Below, one piece after another: positions 44,145-53,701 of a stretch of DNA of 64,000 bases. The DNA is from Planctomycetaceae bacterium (GTDB lineage Bacteria > Planctomycetota > Planctomycetia > Planctomycetales > Planctomycetaceae): positions 1-64,000 of the forward strand of contig JAKFWA010000073.1 in the NCBI GenBank assembly GCA_021732995.1, in the 5' to 3' direction. The position numbers were made by a program, and so were the translations under genes. The number at the start of each line of letters is the position of its first letter. The first letter of the stretch is position 1. The notes under the pieces are model-generated. The model was not told the DNA's origin. It made no database searches and saw only the letters and a list, made by a program, of their open reading frames with translations.

Positions 44145-46940
44145 ATGTCGCACTCGACGCATCAGTCTGAAGACGCACCTCGCGCGGAGCCCGCAGCGGC
44201 GCTGTTCGCGGAAGTGTCACGCATTCAGTTGAAACTGATCCGCGACGGCAACTTTCAGCGCGGGTTTGAAGACGCACTGAAAGTCTGCCTGAAGTGGACT
44301 GGCAGCCAGTACGGTTTTATCGGCGAGGTGTTGCGCGATCTCGACGGGGCGCCCTCGTTGACGATGCTGGCGATTACGGACATCACATGGGACGACTCGT
44401 CCCGGCAGACTTTCGAGTCGTTTAAGTCGCAGGATCTGGTGCTGCGACGCCTGGACACTCTGTTTGGCGAAGTGATGACGTCGGGTAACCCGGTCATCGC
44501 CAACGACGCAGTGAATGATCCGCGCGTGGGTGGCCTGCCGCCCGGACATCCGCCGCTGACGAGCTATCTGGGAATTCCCGTGTACGCCGAGGGCCAACTG
44601 ATTGGAGTGATCAGTCTGGCCAATCGCCCCGGCGGGTTTGAGTACGACTTCGTTGCTCAACTGGAACCGCTAACGACCACCGTGGCGACGATGCTGGTCA
44701 CGCAAAGGCTGCGGGCGACTCAAGCACATACTGCCGCGTCACTGACGGAAGTGGACGTCCGCAATCGAGCGATGCTCAAAGCTTTGCCCGACACATTGTT
44801 CGTCACGACGCGCGAAGGCCGTTTCATTGATGTGCGGTCCAGCGACGCCACGCCGCTGATGCTGCCGCCGCAGAAGTTCCTCGGTCGCGGACATCGAGAG
44901 GTCCTGCCCGCCGAGGCCTGTGACGCCTGGGACGCCGCCGTTGAGCGGGCCTTCCAAACGCGCAAAGTGCAGCAGTTCAAGTACGCCTTGCCGTTCAAAA
45001 ACGAGGTGCACTGGTTCGAGAATCGAGTGGTCGTCAGCGACGACGATGAAGTGCTCACGATCGCTCGGGACATCACCGATCAGAAAACAGCGTCGAAGGC
45101 CCTCGAGGAAACGCGCACGCAGCTCAACCTGATTCTTGGTCAAATGCCAGGCGGCGTCTGGTCGCTCGACAAGGACCTGCGGTTCACGACATCCGTCGGA
45201 CGGCTGGTCGCAGAACTCGGCCTGACGCAGGATCAACTGGTTGGTCATTCGCTGCGGGAGTTTGTCGACCACGACCCCCGTGCTCCACGCATCATCGAAG
45301 CCCATCTGAATGCGATCAACGGCACGGCGTTGCATCGGGAACTGGAGTTCGGCGGTCGCTTCCTGGACTGCGTGCTGGAGCCTGTGCGCGATGCTGCCGG
45401 CAATTCTTCCGGCTGTATAGGTGTAGCAATTGATGTGACCGAGAGTCGTCGCGCAGTACAGGAGCGTCAGGAAACGGAATCTCGTCTGCAGGCTGTTCTG
45501 GAAAATGTTCCCGACTTCATCAGTGTGCTCAATCGTGAGGGCACGATCCTGTTCCTCAACCGCTTCATGCCGGGGTTTGATCGCTCCTTGATCGGCCGGA
45601 CGACGGTGTTCGACTACCAGCCACCGGAAGAACACGAGCACGTACGCTCGCAGATGGAGGCGGCTTTCGAACGAGGTGAAACGGTTTCGTATGAGACGAT
45701 CGGTCGTGGACGCTGGGATGAATGGCGCAGCTACATCACTCGCATCGTTCCCATGCAGACCAGCGGAGATCAGCCACTGGTGCTGATGATCGCCAACGAC
45801 ATCACCGAGCGGAAACTTGCGGAATCGGAACGTGATCGCGATTACGCGTTGCTGAAGGGCGTGTTCGAAGGAACTGCCGAGATCATTTTCGCCAAGGATA
45901 CTGCCGGTAGATACCTGCTCGTGAACGATGCGATGTCGCGAGCACACGAAACAACTGTCGATAAAATCGTCGGCCGGACCGCGGACGAATTGTTTCCGCC
46001 GGAAACGAGCGAACAGATTCGAGTTGACGATCAACTGGTCCTCGCCGAAGGGCAGACCATCGTCGTCGAACGCGAGGTTCCGATGCCGCGCGGCAAGCGC
46101 GTCATGCTGTTGACCAAGACGCCGTGGCGCGACGCTAGCGGCAACCTGATCGGGTTAATTGGGGTCTGCCAGGACATCACCAACAGCCGCCGCGCGGAAG
46201 AGACCATCGCTGAGCAACGCATCCTGCTGGCTCATGTTTCCCGGCTGTCGATGATGGGGCAGATGGTGGCGATGGTATCCCATGAAGTCGCCCAACCGTT
46301 GTCAGCCATCACAAACTATGCCGCGACAGCCAAGCTACTGTCGGCGCGACCACAACTGGATCTCGCCAAGATCGACATGTGCCTGCAGGCCATCAGCACG
46401 CAGGCCGTGCGCGCCGGGTCGATCCTGGAACGCATTCGCGCCTTTGGGCGTCGAGCTGAACCGAAGCATGAACCGATTGATCTGGTAACGACCATTCGTG
46501 AATCGTTGAGGTTGCTGCAGTACGAATTGAAGCAGCGCAAGACCACGGTGCAGTTGACGTCTCAGCAGAACGAATTGATTGTCTGTTCGGACACGGTCGA
46601 GCTGCAGCAGGTGATCGTGAATCTCGTGACGAATGCTTCCGAGGCCATGCTGGAGTTGCCTCCGGCGCGGCGCGAGATCGAGATTGGTTGCTACCTGGAA
46701 GCTGCGGAAAGCCGGGTGATCATGGAGGTCATCGACAACGGGCCGGGCATTGATCTGGCACGCCGCGAAATGCTGTTCGACGCGTTTCACACATCAAAAA
46801 TCAGCGGCCTCGGCATGGGGCTGGCCATCTGCCGCCGGATCATGGAGTCGCATGGCGGCACGATCGAAGCAACGAACAGCACCGATCGCGGGGCGTTGTT
46901 CCGCTGCGTCTTGCCTGCCTATCAGCCGGACGACGAATGA
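44145..46940 (+). CDS. Cytoplasmic sensor histidine kinase: GAF and about four PAS domains
   Basis: A 931-residue kinase with no membrane span. A GAF domain (about 25-195; YGFIGEVLRD, LGIPVYAEGQLIGVISLANR) is followed by four PAS domains with C-terminal caps (TIARDITDQK, CIGVAIDVTESRR, LMIANDITERKLA, IGVCQDITNSRR). The transmitter has the phosphorylated His713 in VSHEVAQPLSAI, the N box VNLVTNASEAM, the G1 box DNGPGIDLARRE and the G2 box GLGMGLAICRR. The arrangement resembles FixL/NtrB-like soluble sensors. There is no response regulator or receiver domain nearby, so it is an orphan. The signals are unknown; the PAS sequences show no evident heme- or flavin-binding signature that I can call. 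Confidence 0.9.
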   Translation: MSHSTHQSEDAPRAEPAAALFAEVSRIQLKLIRDGNFQRGFEDALKVCLKWTGSQYGFIGEVLRDLDGAPSLTMLAITDITWDDSSRQTFESFKSQDLVLRRLDTLFGEVMTSGNPVIANDAVNDPRVGGLPPGHPPLTSYLGIPVYAEGQLIGVISLANRPGGFEYDFVAQLEPLTTTVATMLVTQRLRATQAHTAASLTEVDVRNRAMLKALPDTLFVTTREGRFIDVRSSDATPLMLPPQKFLGRGHREVLPAEACDAWDAAVERAFQTRKVQQFKYALPFKNEVHWFENRVVVSDDDEVLTIARDITDQKTASKALEETRTQLNLILGQMPGGVWSLDKDLRFTTSVGRLVAELGLTQDQLVGHSLREFVDHDPRAPRIIEAHLNAINGTALHRELEFGGRFLDCVLEPVRDAAGNSSGCIGVAIDVTESRRAVQERQETESRLQAVLENVPDFISVLNREGTILFLNRFMPGFDRSLIGRTTVFDYQPPEEHEHVRSQMEAAFERGETVSYETIGRGRWDEWRSYITRIVPMQTSGDQPLVLMIANDITERKLAESERDRDYALLKGVFEGTAEIIFAKDTAGRYLLVNDAMSRAHETTVDKIVGRTADELFPPETSEQIRVDDQLVLAEGQTIVVEREVPMPRGKRVMLLTKTPWRDASGNLIGLIGVCQDITNSRRAEETIAEQRILLAHVSRLSMMGQMVAMVSHEVAQPLSAITNYAATAKLLSARPQLDLAKIDMCLQAISTQAVRAGSILERIRAFGRRAEPKHEPIDLVTTIRESLRLLQYELKQRKTTVQLTSQQNELIVCSDTVELQQVIVNLVTNASEAMLELPPARREIEIGCYLEAAESRVIMEVIDNGPGIDLARREMLFDAFHTSKISGLGMGLAICRRIMESHGGTIEATNSTDRGALFRCVLPAYQPDDE

Positions 46941-47173
46941 CGTCCACGCCGCGATAGAACCGCTACGCGCCGTCGGGTTTATCAGATCGGCAGCGTTTGC
47001 CCGCGCCTTCTGTTCAACGGCGGTTTCCGGATTCCGCGACGCCCAGCGCAGATCGAGCAATGTTGCGAACGCGCCCCCTGTATGGTGGCTCTCAAGCCTG
47101 CCGCTGTGCATCAGGTCAGAACTCCTGGTCACGGCAATTGAGGCTCATGAGAGGAAGGAACGAAGGCTGAACC

Positions 47174-47914
47174 ATGCAGAAGGATGTCATCGCCGGAGCT
47201 TGCATCGCACTGATCGCGCTGCTGGCTCCGCTGGGGCAGGTATTGGTGGAAGGCACTGTCAGCCGGACCGCTCGTCCGCGCAGCTATCAGATTTCCGAAG
47301 AACTGAAGTTGGATGTCTCAGCCGATCTGCCTGCGCCACAACCACTCTTGAATGACTTGCCGCCGTTTGAGGTGACGGGCGATCCCGCGCACGCTGACGA
47401 AATCGCAGATCCCCCGGAAGCCGTTCAGATCGCGGCGAGAATGACCGAAGACACTCAAGCCAGAGACGCCCAGATGGCACGGGGCCTGGACCATGAACTA
47501 TCCCGCTACCGAAGTCCTCAGAATGATGTCCCACCTCCGGTAACGCATTCACTGGAAGACGACCTCGCCAACGCACGCTGCGCGGTGACGTTACTAAAAC
47601 CCGCGCCACACAGGGTTCGTCCGATCGACGGTATCCTCGGGCGCAGCACATCCACTGGCATTCCGGTCGTACTAATTCGGCCTGAAACGTCGCTTTACGG
47701 CTGGCAGGTGCAGGAGACATCCCGGCAGGGTGAATACTTCCGCGCGGTGGCCTCGTTTGGCAGCGAAGCTACCGCCGAAGGCTCTCGCTTTGTCGTGCTG
47801 GTCGCGTATGCAACCTGCGAAGAAGAGGTTCCTCAACCGGGTGAAGAACTGATGACCCTGCCTGCGACATGGCGCATCTCGCAAGCCACGGAAGTCACAT
47901 TAAGCCGAAATTAA
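47174..47914 (+). CDS. Unknown protein with an N-terminal membrane anchor
   Basis: A 246-residue product with a hydrophobic N-terminus (AGACIALIALLAPLGQVLVEG), a proline/acidic linker of about 110 residues, and a compact C-terminal domain of about 85 residues (IPVVLIRPETSLYGWQVQ, YFRAVASFGS, GSRFVVLVAYA, LMTLPATWRIS). I do not recognise the family. The C-terminal part looks like a small beta-domain outside the membrane. It stands between the histidine kinase and the Hsp70-like gene with gaps of more than 230 bases on each side, so it is its own unit. Coding is supported by length, the anchor and the absence of a better frame. Confidence 0.7.
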   Translation: MQKDVIAGACIALIALLAPLGQVLVEGTVSRTARPRSYQISEELKLDVSADLPAPQPLLNDLPPFEVTGDPAHADEIADPPEAVQIAARMTEDTQARDAQMARGLDHELSRYRSPQNDVPPPVTHSLEDDLANARCAVTLLKPAPHRVRPIDGILGRSTSTGIPVVLIRPETSLYGWQVQETSRQGEYFRAVASFGSEATAEGSRFVVLVAYATCEEEVPQPGEELMTLPATWRISQATEVTLSRN

Positions 47915-48181
47915 TTGTCTGACAGTTCTCATCCTCATCAGTCCGTATTAGCTGCACAGGAAACGAGTCTCAGCCCGTTGCCTGATCCCGTTTGTTGACC
48001 CGCCCCCGACGCATTTGACTGGCATCTACCGGCGATACGCGTCACCTTGATACCACGGTCTTCTGGACCGCGCTCTGCCGGAACGATGGCATCATTGGAG
48101 TTACCATTTGAACGCAGCCTGCGTGTTCTACGATGACCACACCGCACACAATCACGTCTTAGATTTCTGCCAAAAGCCATT

Positions 48182-49759
48182 ATGAAGTTTCAGCCGGGAC
48201 ATACTGTTGGAATCGATCTGGGTACGTCGTATTCGTCGATCGCAACGCTCGACACGGCCGGTCAGCCGGTCGTGATTGAGAACTCACTCGGTCGGCCGAT
48301 CACTCCGTCGATTGTTCTGCTGGAGGGTGGCGGCAATGTGCTTGTCGGTCCCAACGCTCAGAAAGTGGCCGATGCTCCTTCGGCGAGCGTGGTGATCGGG
48401 ATCAAGCGAGAGATGGGCAATTCGGCGTTCTTCATCACTCACGAAGGCCGCAAACTGACTCCCGAACTGCTCTCGTCGATGATTCTGACGAAGCTCAAGC
48501 AGGACGCTGAGAAGACTCTGGGACCGATCGGCAACGCGGTCATCACGGTGCCGTACTACTTCAACGATCCTAAGCGGCAGGCCACTCGTCATGCGGGCCG
48601 CATCGCCGGTCTGAACGTCATCGACATCATCAATGAACCGACCGCCGCGACCTTGGCATATGCCTGGCAACGGAATGAGTTGGGCAATCCCGAACTGCTG
48701 CGCAAACAGAAGACGGTGCTGGTTTACGATCTGGGCGGCGGTACGTTCGACGTCACTGTCGTGCGCTATTCCGCGACCGAGTTCCATGTGCTCGCAACTG
48801 ACGGCGACACAATGCTGGGCGGACTGGACTGGACGGCACGCATCGCCGACTTCGCGGCCGCAAAGTTTGAAGCCGCTCACGGTCTGGATCCGCGTACGGA
48901 TCCGCACACTAAGCAGCTATTGATGCTGGAGAGTGAAGCCGCGAAACGCGACCTCAGCCTGCGCACGCAGACGACGATCAACTTCGAGTTCCGAGGCCGC
49001 ACCATCGCAGTTGAGTTCGATCGACCGAAGTTTGAATCCATCACCGCTGACCTGCTGCAACGCACTCAGGACACGACCGAGTTCGTTCTCGATCAGGCCA
49101 AGTTGAAGATCAGCGATGTAGATGAGGTGTTGCTGGTCGGCGGTTCAACATCCATGCCGATGGTCCCGGAGATGTTGAACACGACTCTGAAGCGAGTCCC
49201 CTCGCGCGAACTCAATCCGCACGTGGCGGTGGCTCAAGGCGCAGCGATTCATGCGGCCATCCTCGAAGCTAAACATACCGACGGGCATGGTAACGTCGGT
49301 CAGGCAGCCGTTCGCCGTCTGCGTTCGATCACGACGCACGATGTGAATTCGCATTCGCTGGGAGTGGAGATTCAGGATCGCAAAGATCCGAATGTGAAGC
49401 TCAATCACATCATGATCCCGCGTAACTCGCGACTGCCTGCCAAGTGCATGCAGCGCTTCGTCACGACAACCGGTAAGCCCAGCTCGATTCATTTGAAGCT
49501 GCTGCAGGGTGAGACGGCTGACGTGACCGGCTGCGAATACATCGGCGACTTCCGGTTGACCGAGTTACCACAGAACTTACCAGCGGGATCGCCGGTTGAA
49601 CTGGTCTACGCGATCACGGCCGAGGGCATTATTCAGGTGAAAGCCAAGGAATTGACCGGCTTGAACAAAGCTGAAGTGGCGATCGACTGGAGTCACGGTC
49701 TGGACGAGAAACAAATCGACGGCATGGCCCAGATCGCCCGGAAGTATCAGGTCACCTGA
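48182..49759 (+). CDS. Hsp70-like chaperone ATPase without the C-terminal lid
   Basis: A 525-residue DnaK homologue. The ATPase half is complete: GIDLGTSYSSIA, NEPTAATLAYAW, VYDLGGGTFDVTVV, VLLVGGSTSMPMV and PHVAVAQGAAIHAA. It continues into a beta substrate-binding domain (NSHSLGVEIQ, LKLLQGETADVTGCEYIGDF, ELVYAITAEGIIQVKAKE) but stops at KYQVT, where DnaK has about 100 more residues of helical lid. Truncated Hsp70s of this kind occur in planctomycetes and may hold clients loosely or act in specialised assembly. No dnaJ or grpE is next to it. It starts at the ATG at 48182. Confidence 0.88.
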   Translation: MKFQPGHTVGIDLGTSYSSIATLDTAGQPVVIENSLGRPITPSIVLLEGGGNVLVGPNAQKVADAPSASVVIGIKREMGNSAFFITHEGRKLTPELLSSMILTKLKQDAEKTLGPIGNAVITVPYYFNDPKRQATRHAGRIAGLNVIDIINEPTAATLAYAWQRNELGNPELLRKQKTVLVYDLGGGTFDVTVVRYSATEFHVLATDGDTMLGGLDWTARIADFAAAKFEAAHGLDPRTDPHTKQLLMLESEAAKRDLSLRTQTTINFEFRGRTIAVEFDRPKFESITADLLQRTQDTTEFVLDQAKLKISDVDEVLLVGGSTSMPMVPEMLNTTLKRVPSRELNPHVAVAQGAAIHAAILEAKHTDGHGNVGQAAVRRLRSITTHDVNSHSLGVEIQDRKDPNVKLNHIMIPRNSRLPAKCMQRFVTTTGKPSSIHLKLLQGETADVTGCEYIGDFRLTELPQNLPAGSPVELVYAITAEGIIQVKAKELTGLNKAEVAIDWSHGLDEKQIDGMAQIARKYQVT

Positions 49760-49770
49760 GACCGGAGATA

Positions 49771-50005
49771 TCAAACGAATGGGGACAGACGAATGAAGCA
49801 GAGGTAACCGTAGCGTAAGTCTCCTCTGTAACTCTTAGCCTGCTCTGCCAAGTCATTCTTTGATGCTGTGGCCGGTCTCCGACCGAGCCACAAGTCTCGA
49901 CCGTAGGTCTCCCGAGCGAGCCTGCGTCTGGTGCTGGAGACCTTAGATCGCCGGTTGTGCATTCGCTTTCGTCTGGCCTTTATTCGGTTGTCCCCATTCG
50001 TTTGA
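49771..50005. repeat. 235-bp MITE-like element with perfect 17-bp terminal inverted repeats
   Basis: The left end TCAAACGAATGGGGACA (49771-49787) is the exact reverse complement of the right end (49989-50005). Inside are two hairpins: the palindrome at 49867-49892 (TGTGGC...GCCACA) and AGGTCTCC/GGAGACCT at 49905-49943. It fills nearly the whole gap between the convergent hsp70-like and ribokinase genes. No transposase is encoded and no clear target duplication flanks it. It resembles a miniature non-autonomous element or a paired REP-type repeat. Confidence 0.65.
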
Positions 50006-50026
50006 CCAAGCTCTTGCGTTGCATGA

Positions 50027-50974
50027 TCACAAGCTGCGATCAGCCAGGAAGCATTCCACTTCCGCGCGAGTGGGAAGCGATGGCATTGCGCCGGCTCGAG
50101 TAACCGAGATCGCGGACGCCGCAATCGCCCAGCGGGCTGCGGAACGCAGGTCGCGACCTTCGGCCAAAGCCGTCGCGAGCGCGCCCGTGAAACAGTCACC
50201 CGCGGCGGTCGTGTCGACGGCTTGCACCTCGTAGGCGGGCAACCATGACGCTTCGCGGGATTCGTCTCGCAGGATGCAACCCGAAGCACCGCGAGTGATG
50301 ATCACCTGCCCGACGCCCTTTTGTCGTAACTGGTCGCACGCGATGACCGCGTCCTCCAGATCTTCCTGCACGTTCCAGCCGGTCAGCAGTTCGGCTTCGG
50401 TTTCATTGGGAGTCAGCACGTCGACAAGTTTTAGAATCTCAGCATCTTTGATCTCGGCGCAGGCTGGTGCCGGATTCAAGACAGTTCGCAAACCAGCGGC
50501 CTTGGCACGGCGCAGACCGGCAATGACCGTTTCCAGCGGCGATTCCAGACACGCAACAAACACCTTCGCGCTGGCAAACACAGAATCATCAATCGCCGCG
50601 ATGTCAGCCGGAGTCAGCTGAGCATTGGCGCCGGAGGCCACCGTGATTTGATTCTCGCCGTTCTCACCAACGACGATCAGTGCCACTCCGGTTGCGTGCC
50701 CGTCCAGCATGCGAATGTGCTGAGTGTGCAGGTTCTCGGCCCGCAGTTGTTTGATCGACGAACGGCCAAAATCGTCCGTGCCCACGGCGGCAATGAACGC
50801 CACTGGTTGCTGTGACAATCGCGCTGCCGCAACGGCCTGATTGGCTCCCTTGCCACCTCCGGCCTGCATGAATTCGCCACCTAGTACGGTCTCTCCGGCG
50901 CGCGGCAGACGCGGAGACCGCACCACCAGATCCACATTGATCGACCCCAAAACAATGACCTGCGGAACGGACAT
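50027..50974 (-). CDS. rbsK: Ribokinase
   Basis: A 315-residue PfkB-family sugar kinase that phosphorylates ribose to ribose 5-phosphate. The N-terminal GSINVDLVVRSPRLPRAGET and the second signature GGGKGANQAVAAARL are those of RbsK. The catalytic site is VDTTAAGDCFTGALATALAE, with the anion-hole Gly-Ala-Gly-Asp pattern as AAGD. The Asn of LNPAPA and the segment LTPNETEAELLTG also match. The ATG at 50974 is used; the upstream frame to 51100 is not family-like. No ribose transporter or rbsD is adjacent. It is divergent from the gene at 51201 and convergent with the Hsp70-like gene. Confidence 0.93.
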   Translation of the reverse strand: MSVPQVIVLGSINVDLVVRSPRLPRAGETVLGGEFMQAGGGKGANQAVAAARLSQQPVAFIAAVGTDDFGRSSIKQLRAENLHTQHIRMLDGHATGVALIVVGENGENQITVASGANAQLTPADIAAIDDSVFASAKVFVACLESPLETVIAGLRRAKAAGLRTVLNPAPACAEIKDAEILKLVDVLTPNETEAELLTGWNVQEDLEDAVIACDQLRQKGVGQVIITRGASGCILRDESREASWLPAYEVQAVDTTAAGDCFTGALATALAEGRDLRSAARWAIAASAISVTRAGAMPSLPTRAEVECFLADRSL

Positions 50975-51200
50975 GCGGAAACTCTCGTGCGTAGGAGGAC
51001 AACTCATCCGGTGCCCAGCAATGAAACGATCGTCGGCGCCGTCGTCAACATCATGCGTCCAAAGAATAACTGCGAATCGCAACCACCAAAGGCCTGCCAT
51101 TGTCCGGCTTGACGCTCGAAAGTTCTGCGGGAAGTCGGCAGAGTTCGGGTCAGGTTCTGCGTGCGCTGTTGTCCTGTGTCGCTTGTCAGGAGACCTCGTG

Positions 51201-53582
51201 ATGAGAATTCGCGTCGCGCTGCTGTGCTTGCTGGTATGCGGAGTTATGTCGTGGGCAAATATCGTCGATGCGTTTGAGCCGGTGCTGGTTGAGAAGCAAC
51301 CACTGGTTTCCGCGACTGATCGCCTGATTGAAGCTCTGAACTACGTGGGCTCGCCGTTGAGCAAGGAAGACCAGCAGGCCATCAAGGCTGCGACCATGTT
51401 GCCGAACGACCGCGACGCGGTGATCGCCATCCAGAAGATTCTGGACGGTCACTGCCTGCTGGTGGTGAACATCAACCCGGAAAGCCGCGTGAAGGTCGCC
51501 GAAGGCACAGTCAAGAAGGAACTGATGCAGCAGGGCTGGCGGACCTTCCTGGTGAAGGTGGAGAACGAGGCGGGCGTGACAGCTCCGCTGCAGATTGAGA
51601 GCCCCAACATCGCGCCCGTCTACGAACGTGGGCCGGGAGCACGGCAGAAGCTGCCCACCAACAAAACGCTGGTGAAGCCCGAGGATGTTCCAGGGCGATT
51701 CCTCGATGCGGCGATCTACAATAGCCAACCGATGAAGAAAGAATTGTCCGGCCTGCAGGTCGAGTATCGCATCGTTCAGCTTTACAGCCGTGATGTGGGG
51801 ATGCGTGAGGCCAAACTGGGCTTCAACGTCGGACAGGGCACTCAGGACATCGGCTTCCGCAACAGCGTGCCGGTGCTCTTCAAATGTGTGCCCGCTGTGG
51901 AAGTTGTGTTAGGCGTGCATGACATCGACGGCCAACCAACGACCGCGGCGTTCGTGATCAAGGACCGACAAGGTCGGATCTACCCCAACCCCGCCCGGCG
52001 TCTTGCGCCTGATTTCTTCTTCCACAATCAGGTCTATCGCGCCGACGGCGAATCCGTGCACTTGCCGCCCGGTGATTACACCGTCGAGGTTTCTCGCGGG
52101 CCAGAGTACCTCACCAACACTCACAAGCTCACGGTTCAGGAAGGATCCATCAGTCAGAAAGTGGATTACAAACTGACCCGCTGGATCATGCCCGCGAAGC
52201 GGGGGTGGTTCTCTGGAGATCATCATGTGCACGCGGCTGGTTGCGCGCACTACGACAGTCCAACGGAAGGCGTCTCACCCGCCGACATGATGAAACACAT
52301 TCTTGGCGAAGACCTCAACGTGGGCTGTGTGTTGACCTGGGGACCGTGCTGGTACCACCAGAAGCAGTTCTTTGAAGGCAAGACTTCTGCGTTGTCGCGT
52401 CCGGGTAACCTGATGCGCTACGACATTGAAGTTTCTGGTTTTCCCTCGTCGCACGCGGGGCATCTGTGCCTGCTGCGGCTCAAGGAAGATGACTACCCAG
52501 GCACCACAGAAATCGAGCAATGGCCGAGTTGGACGTTGCCCGTGCTGAAATGGGGCAAAGAGCAAGGCGGCGTGGTCGGCTATAGCCACAGCGGTTGGGG
52601 CATCGCACTGCCCGACTACGGGCCGAATGGCGAGCGTCTGGAGATCAGTTACCCACCCAAGCCGGGTGCTCCAGTCGGTCGCGCCGCCGACAAGTTGCCC
52701 GATTACGCGATGCCACCTTTCGACGGCATCGGCGCCAATGAATACATCGTGACCGCGGCGCACGATGTGTGCGACTTCATCTCGTCGGTGGATACTCCGG
52801 CGATCTGGGAACTGAATATCTGGTATCACACACTGAACTGCGGACGACGGGCGGTCATCAGCGGTGAGACGGATTTCCCTTGCATCTACGGAGACAAGGT
52901 TGGACTCGGCCGTGTGTATGTGCAGCTCGATCCCAAAGCCGAGCTGACCTTCGACAACTGGATCCTGGGTGTGAAGGATGGACGCTCCTACTGCGGTGAC
53001 GGCCGGAGTCACGTCTTCGACTTCAAGGTCAATAAGACCGTGATGGGAACTCCGGGTGCGGGCGGCGCATTGAGCCAGGTGAATTTGGACGCGCCCGGCA
53101 AGGTGAATGTCAGCTTCTCCACGGCAGCGTTGTTGGAACCGACTTCGACACCGGAAACGGAAGCGATTCGCTCCAGGAGACTCGACCAAAAGCCGTATTG
53201 GCACATCGAACGCAGTCGAGTTGGAGCAACGCGAACGGTGCCTGTCGAAGTGATCGTCAACGGCTATCCAGCCGCTCGGCGTGAGATCGTCGCGGACGGC
53301 AAAGTGCAGGAGTTGTCCTTCGATCTGGATATTCCGCATTCCAGTTGGATCGCGGTTCGTATTCTGCCCTCCGTGCACACGAATCCGGTCTACGTGCAGG
53401 TTGGCGGCAAGCCCATTCGTGCGAGCCGTCGGAGTGCCGAATGGTGCATGAAAGCCGTTGATCAATGCTGGAAAAAGAAGTCCCCCGCCATCCGGGAACC
53501 CGAACGAGTCGCCGCGAAGACCGCGTACGACGAAGCTCGACGGCTCTATGAAAAGGTCCTGAGCGAAGCCGTCGCTGATTGA
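51201..53582 (+). CDS. Secreted CehA/McbA-like (PHP-type) metallohydrolase
   Basis: About 793 residues from the ATG at 51201, which gives a clear signal peptide (MRIRVALLCLLVCGVMSWAN). The middle has GWFSGDHHVHAAGCAHYDSP, the first metal-binding block of PHP/CehA-McbA hydrolases, then VLTWGPCWYHQKQFF, GVVGYSHSGWG and ISGETDFPCIYGD, all with His/Asp/Cys residues placed as in that family. The N-terminal 300 residues form beta-domains of unknown role, and the C-terminal part includes a short helical tail. CehA and McbA themselves hydrolyse carbamates and related esters, but the planctomycete proteins are much longer and their substrates unknown. A perfect terminator follows. Confidence 0.82.
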   Translation: MRIRVALLCLLVCGVMSWANIVDAFEPVLVEKQPLVSATDRLIEALNYVGSPLSKEDQQAIKAATMLPNDRDAVIAIQKILDGHCLLVVNINPESRVKVAEGTVKKELMQQGWRTFLVKVENEAGVTAPLQIESPNIAPVYERGPGARQKLPTNKTLVKPEDVPGRFLDAAIYNSQPMKKELSGLQVEYRIVQLYSRDVGMREAKLGFNVGQGTQDIGFRNSVPVLFKCVPAVEVVLGVHDIDGQPTTAAFVIKDRQGRIYPNPARRLAPDFFFHNQVYRADGESVHLPPGDYTVEVSRGPEYLTNTHKLTVQEGSISQKVDYKLTRWIMPAKRGWFSGDHHVHAAGCAHYDSPTEGVSPADMMKHILGEDLNVGCVLTWGPCWYHQKQFFEGKTSALSRPGNLMRYDIEVSGFPSSHAGHLCLLRLKEDDYPGTTEIEQWPSWTLPVLKWGKEQGGVVGYSHSGWGIALPDYGPNGERLEISYPPKPGAPVGRAADKLPDYAMPPFDGIGANEYIVTAAHDVCDFISSVDTPAIWELNIWYHTLNCGRRAVISGETDFPCIYGDKVGLGRVYVQLDPKAELTFDNWILGVKDGRSYCGDGRSHVFDFKVNKTVMGTPGAGGALSQVNLDAPGKVNVSFSTAALLEPTSTPETEAIRSRRLDQKPYWHIERSRVGATRTVPVEVIVNGYPAARREIVADGKVQELSFDLDIPHSSWIAVRILPSVHTNPVYVQVGGKPIRASRRSAEWCMKAVDQCWKKKSPAIREPERVAAKTAYDEARRLYEKVLSEAVAD

Positions 53583-53632
53583 TGCGCCGCACGCGGAACA
53601 GCGGCGAACATGGCAAGAGTCGACCGCGCATG

Positions 53633-53669
53633 AAAAAACTCCCGCCTGAAGTTCAGGCGGGAGTTTTTT
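53633..53669. terminator. Bidirectional intrinsic terminator
   Basis: AAAAAACTCCCGCCTGAA and its complement meet around a tiny loop and give A-tract and T-tract ends on both strands. It lies 51 nt past the stop of the CehA-like gene and 33 nt past the stop of the convergent cyanophycin synthetase gene, and should end both. Confidence 0.95.
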
Positions 53670-53701
53670 GTTTCTCGATCAGTCAGTAAGCGTTGTTTCA
53701 A

